Below, in pieces: positions 1-7,873 of a stretch of DNA of 64,000 nt. Under the pieces are notes generated by a model. That model saw only the letters and a program-made list of their open reading frames with translations, was not told the DNA's origin and ran no database searches. The DNA comes from an uncultured Alteromonadaceae bacterium (lineage in GTDB: Bacteria; Pseudomonadota; Gammaproteobacteria; Enterobacterales; Alteromonadaceae): contig CANNDC010000009.1 in the NCBI GenBank assembly GCA_947503265.1, forward strand, positions 124,001-188,000, given 5' to 3'. The number at the start of each line of letters is the position of its first letter. The stretch's first letter is position 1. Position numbers and translations under genes: made by a program.

Positions 1-157
1 AACTTTGTGGCCTAATTAGCAGATAGTGATGCCACTAAGATCGTCAATACAGGATCGTTAAAGCATCTTCAATTCTACATTCTCAAAACTCGGCCGCATT
101 AGCGTCCTACAGGTCCGTTTTATCGCTTTTTAATTTTTTTTAAACGAGGGAATCACT

Positions 158-187
158 ATGTTTATTGGTGAATTAAAGGATCATTAA
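158..187 (+). other. Possible 9-codon leader ORF before the GH3 operon
   Basis: A strong ribosome-binding sequence (GAGGG, 146-150) sits seven bases before an ATG at 158. That ATG opens a nine-codon frame (MFIGELKDH) ending in TAA at 185-187, two bases before the GH3 start at 190. The GH3 gene has its own AGGA inside this mini-frame, so translation of the two could be coupled. It may be a leader peptide, or chance. The rest of 1-157 shows no gene. Confidence 0.25.
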
Positions 188-189
188 GA

Positions 190-2382
190 ATGCTTAACCG
201 TAGTAAAGACGATTTCATATTGTCTATTTTGAAGAGTATGACACTGAGCGAAAAAATCGGTCAGATGAGTCAGTTATGTGGACACGAAGGAAATATTCCA
301 GCTGATTTACGTCAAGCTATTCAGGAAGGCAAAGTAGGATCAGTTCTCAACGAGGTCTGCCCAAATACGATTAACGAACTACAACGAATAGCGCGTCATG
401 AAAGTCGCTTAGGTATTCCATTGCTAATTGGCCGCGATGTTATTCATGGGTTTAAAACTATTTTTCCTATTCCTTTAGGACAAGCAGCAAGTTGGTCACC
501 CGAACTGGTAGAGTCTGCGGCCCGAGTCGCTGCGAAAGAGGCCGCATCAGTCGGTATTAATTGGACTTTCGCTCCCATGATTGATATCAGTCGAGATCCT
601 CGATGGGGACGCGTAGCTGAAAGCCTGGGAGAAGATCCGTATTTATGCTCAACACTTACTACCTCCATGGTATTAGGTTTTCAAACACAAGACTTGTCAG
701 ATATAACCGCTATTGCGGCCTGTGCGAAACATTTTGCAGGTTACGGTGCCGTTGAAAGTGGCAGAGATTACAGCACCACTAATATCCCAGAAAATGAACT
801 CAGGAATGTGTATTTTCGCCCGTTCAAAAAAGCCGTAGACAGCGGAATTATGACGTTAATGACGTCTTTTTCAGATCTTAATGGTATACCTGCAACGGGA
901 AATCAATGGTTGTTGGACGACATCCTTAGAGATGAGTGGGAATTTACCGGGATTGTAGTCAGTGACTGGGATTCGATTCGTCAACTAAGTACCCATGGAT
1001 TCACTGAAAACGATAAAGAATCTGCATTCGAAGCTAGCAATGCCACTGTGGATATGGAGATGGCAAGCACCACTTACCGAGATAATTTAGAACAACTGGT
1101 AGACGAAGGCAGAATTCAAATACAGCAAATTGATGAGGCTGTTGCACGAATACTTTCTGTCAAATATAAATTGGGATTATTTGACGATGCACAATTTCAG
1201 TTTAAGCGCCTTCCAGTAGACTTGCCTACTGAACATTTACGTTTAGCCAAAGAGTCAGCCTTGAAAAGTTGTGTGCTGCTGAAAAACGATAACAATATAT
1301 TGCCATTGAATGCTAATTCAATTAATCGAATCGCAGTAATAGGTCCGCTTGCAGATGATGGCTATGAGCAACTTGGGACATGGATTTTTGATGGAGAAGA
1401 ACGTCACAGCATATCTTGTCTACAGGCCATAAAGCACATGGCAGGTAGCCAGCTTGATGTCCTTTATGAAAAAGCCCTAAATACTACGAGAAGTCATGAT
1501 ACTGGTGACATCCCTAAGGCCGTAGAAGCGGCCAAACAATCTGACGCAGCGATACTTGTTGTTGGAGAAGAATCAATTCTATCAGGTGAGGCGCACTGTC
1601 GAGCTGAGTTAGATTTGCCCGGCAAACAGAACGAACTGATTAGAGCCATAAAGGAAACTGGAACGCCAGTAGTGTTAGTTGTTTTAGCTGGCAGACCGCT
1701 TACCATTGAAAATATTCTGCCCAGCGTAGATGCCGTGCTATACGGTTGGCATCCTGGCACAATGGGTGGACCAGCAATCGCAGATTTACTTTTTGGCGTG
1801 GAAAGCCCTTCAGGAAAATTGCCGATTACCTTTGTTAGAAAAGTAGGACAAATTCCACTTTATTACTCCCAAAAGCCCTCTGGTAAACCCGCTAGTGAAA
1901 GCAATTATGTCCATATGGATGATATTAATGTCAGAGCACCGCAAACTTCATTAGGAATGGCGGCAACTCACTTAGACACCCATTTTTCACCCCTATTTCC
2001 GTTTGGATTTGGTTTGTCATACAGCCAATTTGAATACCAACATATATCGGTATCTGCTAACAGATTTAAAATGGGTGATGAAATATCAATTTGTGCGAAT
2101 GTTCACAATTGTGGAAACCGCGAAGCCGAAGAGGTAGTTCAACTGTATATTCGTGATTTAGTCGCGAGCGTAACCCGCCCTGTGAAAGAGCTAAAAGGAT
2201 TCCAACGGGTACGCTTAGCCAAAGGAGAAATGCGAACTATTAAATTTAATTTGACCTCAGCAGATTTAGGGTTTTATGATCGTTCGATGAAATTTTGCAC
2301 AGAAGAGGGGCATTTTCGTGCATGGATAGGCGGAAACTCTGATGCCGAGCTGCATACAGAGTTTGAGATTAACCATGCGTAA
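190..2382 (+). CDS. Glycoside hydrolase family 3 beta-glucosidase (BglX-like)
   Basis: This is a three-domain GH3 exo-glycosidase of 730 aa that probably releases terminal beta-linked glucose (or a related sugar) from oligosaccharides. Visible landmarks are the N-terminal barrel with KHFAGYGA, the nucleophile motif GIVVSDWDS (Asp259), the alpha/beta sandwich domain from about residue 370, the GWHPGTMGGPAIADLLFG segment, and a C-terminal Fn3-like domain (about 630-710, VVQLYIRD...RPVKELKGF). No signal peptide is present, unlike periplasmic BglX, so it should act in the cytoplasm on imported oligosaccharides. ATG 190 has AGGA upstream. The gene overlaps the next GH3 gene by 8 bp, so the two are probably co-translated. 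The exact substrate cannot be told from sequence. Confidence 0.9.
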   Translation: MLNRSKDDFILSILKSMTLSEKIGQMSQLCGHEGNIPADLRQAIQEGKVGSVLNEVCPNTINELQRIARHESRLGIPLLIGRDVIHGFKTIFPIPLGQAASWSPELVESAARVAAKEAASVGINWTFAPMIDISRDPRWGRVAESLGEDPYLCSTLTTSMVLGFQTQDLSDITAIAACAKHFAGYGAVESGRDYSTTNIPENELRNVYFRPFKKAVDSGIMTLMTSFSDLNGIPATGNQWLLDDILRDEWEFTGIVVSDWDSIRQLSTHGFTENDKESAFEASNATVDMEMASTTYRDNLEQLVDEGRIQIQQIDEAVARILSVKYKLGLFDDAQFQFKRLPVDLPTEHLRLAKESALKSCVLLKNDNNILPLNANSINRIAVIGPLADDGYEQLGTWIFDGEERHSISCLQAIKHMAGSQLDVLYEKALNTTRSHDTGDIPKAVEAAKQSDAAILVVGEESILSGEAHCRAELDLPGKQNELIRAIKETGTPVVLVVLAGRPLTIENILPSVDAVLYGWHPGTMGGPAIADLLFGVESPSGKLPITFVRKVGQIPLYYSQKPSGKPASESNYVHMDDINVRAPQTSLGMAATHLDTHFSPLFPFGFGLSYSQFEYQHISVSANRFKMGDEISICANVHNCGNREAEEVVQLYIRDLVASVTRPVKELKGFQRVRLAKGEMRTIKFNLTSADLGFYDRSMKFCTEEGHFRAWIGGNSDAELHTEFEINHA

Positions 2383-4285
2383 TCGCCTCAAAAATCCAGA
2401 TCTAATTTTACGGGCAGAGTCTTTGCTAGCAGTCATGTCATTGGAGCAGAAAATTGGCCAAATGACGCAAGCTGATCGTATGACTTGTTCGCCGGAAGAT
2501 GTCAGAGAATACCATTTGGGTTCAGTGATGAGTGGTGCGGGTTCTGCCCCAGGTGCGAATCAACCTAAAGACTGGGTTGAGATGAACGATGCTTACTGGA
2601 TTGCTTCAATGCAATCTGACGGTACAGGACCTGCCATTCCTATTTTATATGGCTTAGATGCGGTGCACGGCAACAACAATGTCGCCGGTGCAACTATTTT
2701 CCCTCACAATATTGGCCTTGGAGCATCAGGTGACACTGAACTATTGGCTCGCGTTGCAGAAGTCACCGCCAAAGAAATATTGGCGACAGGATTGGATTGG
2801 GCGTTTGCACCTAATTTGGCCATTGCACAAAATACCCATTGGGGAAGGAGTTACGAAAGCTACGGTCAAAACCCAGAGACCGTAGCGCGTTGTGCTTCAG
2901 CCATAGTAAAAGCATTGCAATCCGATAAAGACAACCAATCCGTGTTGGCCTGTATTAAACATTGGGTTGGAGACGGTGGCACTAAGCATGGGATCGATCA
3001 AGGTGACAATCAACTCGAATGGACTGAGTTAAAAAGTACACACATTCGCCCCTTTCGATCAGCAATAAAGGCGGGCGCAGCTGCCGTAATGGCATCCTTT
3101 AGCAGTTGGAAAGGGGATAAATGTCATGCGAACAAATTCTTGCTAACGGATGTATTAAAAGGTGAAATGGATTTTAACGGCTTTGTGCTTTCTGACATGC
3201 AAGGGATCGACTATGTTTCTGAAGATTTCTATCAAGCAGTAGCCAAAAGTGTCAATGCGGGTATCGATATGTTTATGGTGCCAGAAAACTGGAAACTGTT
3301 TATCGAACACCTCATGAACCACGTAGAATATGGCACGGTGCCAATTGAACGTATCAATAACGCAGTAAAACGAATACTGCTAGTTAAACTCTCTTACGGC
3401 CTTTTTGAAAAACCAAGACCTAAAGAACGCCAATGGGCCAATCACGCATCTTTTGGCTCAAAAGAACACAGAGAAGTTGCCAGAGAAGCAGTAAGAAAAT
3501 CATTAGTGCTATTGAAAAACCAACAGGACATTCTGCCCCTCTCAAAAGATGCGCGTATTCTCGTCGCGGGTAAAAATGCTAACAACAGGGCACACCAATG
3601 CGGTGGATTTACTTTGTCATGGCAAGGAGACTCAGGAAATGCACAGATCATGGGTGGCACCTCGATTTGGGAAGCGATACGTTTAGCCAATAGAAATGCT
3701 GTTCTGAGTAAATCAGATACGGCTGAAGATGCAGACAACACAGCACACGATGTTGCGGTTGTAGTAACTGGCGAAGCTCCTTATGCAGAAGGGCATGGCG
3801 ACATACGCGACAATGACGATATCATTTTTGAAGTTTGCTCAACAGTGAAAGGGCAAATGCGCGTAACAGACCCTTTAGGGCACTCTTTGGAGTTGGAAAA
3901 ACTCTACCCAGAAGATTTACAAACGATAGAAAACATCACTGCTAAAGGGATTCCTGTTGTCGTCGTGCTTGTTTCCGGAAGACCTTTGGTAACCAATAGT
4001 GAAATAGACAAAGCAAGCGCCTTTGTTGCGGCTTGGCTACCGGGCTCGGAAGGTCAAGGGGTAACCGATGTGCTTTTTGGAGACTATAACTTTGAAGGTA
4101 GGTTGTCATTTAACTGGCCTAAAGTTTGCGACCCAAGTGCCCCACCTTTGTTTCCAATTGGTTATGGCTTGGATTATAAAAAACCAGAGCAAAATAAGAG
4201 AAAACGCGATAGGTTTGGAAAGTCCCGTTTAGCTAGACTAGTGCCCAAATTCAATCAGAGACCTGAGATAAAGATAGAACAGTAG
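2375..4285 (+). CDS. Glycoside hydrolase family 3 protein, ExoP/plant exoglucanase-like
   Basis: This second GH3 enzyme (636 aa from ATG 2375) resembles the exo-1,3/1,4-beta-glucanase branch. It has KHWVGDGGT, the nucleophile motif GFVLSDMQGID (Asp274) and the acid/base loop GEAPYAEGHGD. It keeps only the two catalytic domains. After FPIGYGLDY it ends in a short basic tail rich in Lys/Arg, without the Fn3 domain of its neighbour or the C-terminal extension of secreted ExoP enzymes. No signal peptide is seen. The start lies in an ATGCGTAA overlap with the upstream stop; a longer frame from 2342 would lie inside the upstream gene and is less likely. The pair probably completes cytoplasmic breakdown of beta-glucan oligosaccharides. 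Confidence 0.87.
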   Translation: MRNRLKNPDLILRAESLLAVMSLEQKIGQMTQADRMTCSPEDVREYHLGSVMSGAGSAPGANQPKDWVEMNDAYWIASMQSDGTGPAIPILYGLDAVHGNNNVAGATIFPHNIGLGASGDTELLARVAEVTAKEILATGLDWAFAPNLAIAQNTHWGRSYESYGQNPETVARCASAIVKALQSDKDNQSVLACIKHWVGDGGTKHGIDQGDNQLEWTELKSTHIRPFRSAIKAGAAAVMASFSSWKGDKCHANKFLLTDVLKGEMDFNGFVLSDMQGIDYVSEDFYQAVAKSVNAGIDMFMVPENWKLFIEHLMNHVEYGTVPIERINNAVKRILLVKLSYGLFEKPRPKERQWANHASFGSKEHREVAREAVRKSLVLLKNQQDILPLSKDARILVAGKNANNRAHQCGGFTLSWQGDSGNAQIMGGTSIWEAIRLANRNAVLSKSDTAEDADNTAHDVAVVVTGEAPYAEGHGDIRDNDDIIFEVCSTVKGQMRVTDPLGHSLELEKLYPEDLQTIENITAKGIPVVVVLVSGRPLVTNSEIDKASAFVAAWLPGSEGQGVTDVLFGDYNFEGRLSFNWPKVCDPSAPPLFPIGYGLDYKKPEQNKRKRDRFGKSRLARLVPKFNQRPEIKIEQ

Positions 4286-4368
4286 ATTTGGTTTTAAACT
4301 AGTCTCCTACTCACCACGTTATCTTGATATTATAATCTGTAAATTCGTATTCCATAGAAAATCCGACT

Positions 4369-4788
4369 ATGCCAGTTACCTCTGCTTCAACTCATGAAAA
4401 TGAATGGATAACACTACAAAATCAATTTGATAGTTATGAAAAATTTTCACTTATTATCAAGTTATCTAGCGTATTGGTATGCACCGCATTACTTTTTCAT
4501 GAAACCTTGGATTTAATTGTCATAGGGCTATGCGGAATTTTATGGCTACTCGACGGGATTTGGAAAACGTTTCAAAATAGAATTAGCGAGAGATTGCTTG
4601 TTGTTGAACAAGCTATTGTTCAAAAAGATGCTAGCAATGCATATCAATATAATTCTCACTGGTTGCAAAACCGACCATCAAGCATAGGATTAGTAAAGGA
4701 GTATGTAGCAAGTGCTTTATCTCCTACCGTTGCAGCGCCTCATGGGCTCTTGGTCCTGCTTGCTACTGTAAGTTCTATATGGTTGTAA
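4369..4788 (+). CDS. Hypothetical small inner-membrane protein
   Basis: I do not recognise this 139-aa protein. A hydrophilic N-terminus of about 25 residues is followed by two adjoining hydrophobic segments (about 28-48 and 50-68). Then come a polar, amphipathic middle (about 70-118) and a hydrophobic C-terminal stretch (about 120-138), which gives two or three membrane passes. It starts 83 bp after the GH3 pair on the same strand but has no evident link to it. An intact ORF with regular codon use supports a real gene. Confidence 0.55.
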   Translation: MPVTSASTHENEWITLQNQFDSYEKFSLIIKLSSVLVCTALLFHETLDLIVIGLCGILWLLDGIWKTFQNRISERLLVVEQAIVQKDASNAYQYNSHWLQNRPSSIGLVKEYVASALSPTVAAPHGLLVLLATVSSIWL

Positions 4789-4975
4789 AGTGAGTCTGTA
4801 AATATTCCACTGGTTGCGAATTTATTACTCGTCATTTCTTCTAAATTCGATTCAAAAAATAATTTTCTTATAATTTTCATATAGATAACTTGTTGGTATA
4901 AAGGTTGCTCTCTATTCACTGAGCGACAAATTAAACATGTTTTATATGACCGCTGTTCGATTTGTTAATGATTAA

Positions 4976-5070
4976 TTAACCTGAACTCTGGATAAGAAAT
5001 TAGCTAGCAGATTGAATTACATAGCTCAATTTCATGTTAGGTTCTAGCTGCTATCTAGAGTTCAGGTTAA
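4976..5070. repeat. 14-bp perfect inverted repeat upstream of the DUF883 operon
   Basis: The left arm TTAACCTGAACTCT (4976-4989) is exactly reverse-complementary to AGAGTTCAGGTTAA (5057-5070), with 67 bases between. Similarity continues inward (TATC next to each arm), giving about 18 of 21 matching positions. The right arm ends 22 bp before the DUF883 start codon and 6 bp before its AAGGAGA ribosome-binding site. It could be a long-loop mRNA hairpin, a paired operator, or the ends of a decayed mini-transposon. The rest of 4789-5092 shows no gene. Confidence 0.6.
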
Positions 5071-5092
5071 GTTAACAAGGAGACAATTTATT

Positions 5093-5446
5093 ATGAGTAA
5101 TTTACACGACACTCTCGATACATCTAATACTGGCCATAACCATAACACCTCTGCAAATGGCGCTTCTTCTAATAACTTGGACCAAGATGCACCAATTTCA
5201 GAGAAAATGCGTGCCACACTGCATGACACAGTTGATACATTGGCCGAAAAAGCCGAAGTTGCTGAGAAGTCTATTCGTACAAAAGCAGGTGACTCCAAGG
5301 AAGCATTAACTGAAAAGCAGCAACAAATTCAAGAGAGTTGGGAAGCCTCTTCAGTGCGTAAATATGCGACTGAAAATCCCGTTGCTACTGCCGGTATCGT
5401 GTTTGTAGCCGGTGCCCTATTCGGTAAGCTTCTTAGCCGTAACTAA
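5093..5446 (+). CDS. DUF883 (ElaB/YqjD-type) C-tail-anchored membrane protein
   Basis: A 117-aa protein of the ElaB/YqjD/DUF883 kind. It has a polar Asn/Ser/His-rich N-terminus (1-45), a long amphipathic helix (about 45-95) and a glycine-rich C-terminal membrane anchor starting at NPVATAGIVFVAG and ending with basic residues (KLLSRN). E. coli YqjD and ElaB are inner-membrane proteins that bind ribosomes in stationary phase, with RpoS-dependent expression; whether this one does is inference. AAGGAGA about 10 bp upstream supports ATG 5093. It heads a three-gene operon with a YqjE-like gene and a small partner, the same order as yqjD-yqjE-yqjK in enterobacteria. Confidence 0.8.
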   Translation: MSNLHDTLDTSNTGHNHNTSANGASSNNLDQDAPISEKMRATLHDTVDTLAEKAEVAEKSIRTKAGDSKEALTEKQQQIQESWEASSVRKYATENPVATAGIVFVAGALFGKLLSRN

Positions 5447-5469
5447 GATCAAGAAGTAGTTACTAGATT

Positions 5470-5904
5470 ATGCAAAACCAATCTACTAGCTCAGCAAGCG
5501 CCAAAGATGAAACGTCTACTGTAGACGAGATCAAGGCGCTTGCGCCGCTTACCGAAGAGTGGTTCAGGGCCAAACAAAGGCAATACGAAGCAGGTAAGCA
5601 ATTAATTGGTGCCGAATGGGGCTTGGTTAAAAAATCGTTCCTTTCCTCTGTGCTTTTTTTGCTTCTTTTTATTTCGTTTTTCACCATTGGAATGATCGGC
5701 ATTAGTCTGGTCTTGGCCTATGCATTATTTCTTAGTGGACTTTCATGGATAGTCGCTGCCCTTATTGCAATATTAATCAATTTTCTGGCAGCAATTGTTT
5801 GCTGGAAAACCATGAAACGTGTCGGCAGTCACATTTCGTTTGTTCACACAAAGCAGGCATTTACGGGTAACGCAGATATCATTAAGGAGCAAGCAGATGA
5901 GTAA
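5470..5904 (+). CDS. YqjE-like / phage-holin-family membrane protein
   Basis: A 144-aa protein with a charged N-terminal half (residues 1-50, Ser/Glu/Lys-rich) and two long hydrophobic segments (about 55-78 and 83-108), followed by a short polar tail. This matches the YqjE/DUF1469 'phage holin family' group, which is chromosomal and not phage-derived despite the name. It lies 23 bp after the DUF883 gene and overlaps the next gene by 8 bp (ATGAGTAA), which indicates one operon. The function is unknown; members usually accompany DUF883 proteins. Confidence 0.75.
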   Translation: MQNQSTSSASAKDETSTVDEIKALAPLTEEWFRAKQRQYEAGKQLIGAEWGLVKKSFLSSVLFLLLFISFFTIGMIGISLVLAYALFLSGLSWIVAALIAILINFLAAIVCWKTMKRVGSHISFVHTKQAFTGNADIIKEQADE

Positions 5905-6178
5905 ATTTCTAGAGAATGTACTAGTCGGTAGTCACAAACGAGCGGTTCAGCAGAGTGCGACCCAATATGAAGTCGACAAGTACGTTGCAAGTCAGCGTGC
6001 TGATATTGCAAAAGAACAAGTAAAAACCGTTTTAAGACGCCCTGCCGTGCTTGCCGCTATTTTTGGCGCGGGCGCTGTGAAGGAATACAAAGCCGGGAAA
6101 AAGTCTGAGAAGACCTCTGCAGCTAACAGCTCTAACAGCTTAATCCAGTATGTAATGCTAGCCGCAAAATTTATTTGA
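5897..6178 (+). CDS. Small conserved protein of the DUF883-YqjE operon
   Basis: A 93-aa protein from ATG 5897, with AAGGAG 8 bp upstream inside the preceding gene. A longer frame from 5819 would lie in the YqjE-like gene and is rejected. It has a polar, helix-prone N-terminal half, one moderately hydrophobic segment (RPAVLAAIFGAGAVKEY, about 48-64) and a hydrophobic C-terminus (IQYVMLAAKFI). It occupies the position of YqjK in the enterobacterial operon, but I cannot show homology. It ends 38 bp before the convergent ferredoxin reductase gene. Confidence 0.65.
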   Translation: MSKFLENVLVGSHKRAVQQSATQYEVDKYVASQRADIAKEQVKTVLRRPAVLAAIFGAGAVKEYKAGKKSEKTSAANSSNSLIQYVMLAAKFI

Positions 6179-6216
6179 TTTGTATTTCTATTTGCTCGGT
6201 TTTACTAAATCAACCC

Positions 6217-7485
6217 TCAAGCTAAAAATAACGTCTTGTGATTAAGCGGTTCATTTTCATCTGCTAAAACAGCTCGGTTTATTTTTGTGCCTGTTTGTAT
6301 GGCTTTGGTACCCAACGCATACGCTTTACTGTTGTTAACTGCATCGACGGACAAAAGAGCTCCGTCTTTAAAATACCAAGCAGATAGGCACTCAAGGCTA
6401 GTGTTTTGTTTGGCAGATTCGCGACGCAATACAATTTCATCAAAACCAGTCGCTAACCCTACCATTTGCAGTTTATAGTCATATTGATCAGACCAAAACC
6501 AAGGAACAGCAGTATTTACGATTGTTTCACCACAGAGGTTTTTCGCCACAATTTTTGCTTGATCAACCGCATTTTGTACTGATTCTAACCTTACTTTTTG
6601 AGTGAACATACTGTGTTTGAAATTAGCACAGTCACCAATGGCATAAATGTTGTTATCGCTTGATTGATTGTATTCGTCAACGCTGATTCCGTTGTCAATC
6701 TTTAGACCGGCTTGTTCAGCCAATTCAGCGTTTACTTTTATGCCGACGCCAACAATAATCATATCCGTTTCTATGCTAGTACCGTCATCGCAAAGCACGA
6801 GTTGATTGTCTTGCTCACTATTCACCGACACCACTTCAAGTCCAGTGAGTACCTCAACGCCTTTTTGCTGATGCAGGGTTTTGAAAAAATCGGACATCAC
6901 AGGTGCGGTAACTCTGGCAAGCAAGCGTTCTTCGCGTTCAATCAACGTGACGCTCAACCCCAGTCCTAGCAAAGACGAAGCCGTTTCAAGACCGATGTAG
7001 CCACCACCAATGATGACGGCTCGTTTGACATCTTTGTTGTCAATACAGGCCCGAATGGCCTTCACATCATCGAGTGTGCGCATAGCAAATACTGCACGAT
7101 TGCCTGCTAATCCCGGAATCGGCGGAATAAAGGGTCTAGCTCCGGTAGCCAATACTAGTTTGTCATACTGTAATGTCTTTAAACTACCATTTTCAGTGAC
7201 ATCTAGGGTGCAAGATTCGCGATTTAAGTTGCTCACTTCTGCACCGAGTATCAATTCTATATTGGCTTGTTGATAACTCGCCTCAGGCTTAAGCAAGGCG
7301 GCGATTTCTTGATTCTCAGCAGTTAACGCCTTCTTCGATAGAGGAGGTTTGTGATAAGGAAGGTGTTGGTCCTTATCTATCAAAATGATTTTGCCTTGCC
7401 AGCCTTGATTACGTAAAGTAAAAGCGGCATTTACCCCAGCGTGACTAGCGCCAACAATGATACAAGTCAGGTTATCAGTAGTCAT
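6217..7485 (-). CDS. FAD-dependent ferredoxin reductase (putidaredoxin-reductase type)
   Basis: A 422-aa pyridine-nucleotide-disulfide-type reductase that should pass electrons from NAD(P)H through FAD to the ferredoxin encoded 8 bp upstream. Seen: the N-terminal FAD dinucleotide fold (IVGASHAGVNAAFTLR), the central NAD(P)H fold (VIIGGGYIGLETASSLLGLG) and the C-terminal FAD site (IYAIGDCAN). There is no CxxC redox motif, as expected for the putidaredoxin/rhodocoxin reductase branch. The C-terminal reductase domain runs from about 320. With the ferredoxin and P450 it makes a complete class I electron-transfer chain. The start at 7485 is an ATG. Confidence 0.9.
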   Translation of the reverse strand: MTTDNLTCIIVGASHAGVNAAFTLRNQGWQGKIILIDKDQHLPYHKPPLSKKALTAENQEIAALLKPEASYQQANIELILGAEVSNLNRESCTLDVTENGSLKTLQYDKLVLATGARPFIPPIPGLAGNRAVFAMRTLDDVKAIRACIDNKDVKRAVIIGGGYIGLETASSLLGLGLSVTLIEREERLLARVTAPVMSDFFKTLHQQKGVEVLTGLEVVSVNSEQDNQLVLCDDGTSIETDMIIVGVGIKVNAELAEQAGLKIDNGISVDEYNQSSDNNIYAIGDCANFKHSMFTQKVRLESVQNAVDQAKIVAKNLCGETIVNTAVPWFWSDQYDYKLQMVGLATGFDEIVLRRESAKQNTSLECLSAWYFKDGALLSVDAVNNSKAYALGTKAIQTGTKINRAVLADENEPLNHKTLFLA

Positions 7486-7493
7486 TTTACTGG

Positions 7494-7805
7494 CTATTCC
7501 TGCGCTACATAAAACACAGCGCCATCAAGTTCTTCTGATATCTCGATTTGGCAACTCAAGCGGCTAAATTCGTTTGTGTTGTCATCCAATTCCAACATAT
7601 CTTCTTCTATTTCAGACGCTTTACCTATTTTATCCGCCTGATCTTCTTGCACATGCACGTGACAGGTGGCACAGGAACACACTCCACCGCAGTCCCCACC
7701 GATTCCAAGAATATTGTTGTCTACGGCCAATGCCATGACTGAGCCTGAATCAGCCTCTAGCGTGGTACTCTTGTTATCTTTAGTAATAAACGTAATTTTT
7801 ACCAT
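7494..7805 (-). CDS. 2Fe-2S ferredoxin (putidaredoxin/adrenodoxin type)
   Basis: A vertebrate/adrenodoxin-type [2Fe-2S] ferredoxin of 103 aa. Counting from the chosen ATG, the cluster ligands are Cys39, Cys45, Cys48 (GDCGGVCSCATCH, C-x5-C-x2-C) and Cys85 (RLSCQI). The frame extends upstream to a TTG at 7817 (MGKT...), but ATG 7805 gives the usual family N-terminus (MVKITFIT), so I chose it. It sits between the P450 (68 bp upstream) and its reductase (8 bp downstream), so its role as the P450's electron carrier is well supported by context. Confidence 0.9.
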   Translation of the reverse strand: MVKITFITKDNKSTTLEADSGSVMALAVDNNILGIGGDCGGVCSCATCHVHVQEDQADKIGKASEIEEDMLELDDNTNEFSRLSCQIEISEELDGAVFYVAQE

Positions 7806-7873
7806 GGTTTTTCCCAATGTGGTTATACAAAACTGATTAAACGAATCAGGTTAGTGTGATACTTAATTTTTAC

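Noticed and set aside
5470..5904. Phage holin
   Set aside because: The family name is misleading; the DUF883-YqjE context is a chromosomal stress operon with no lysis genes.
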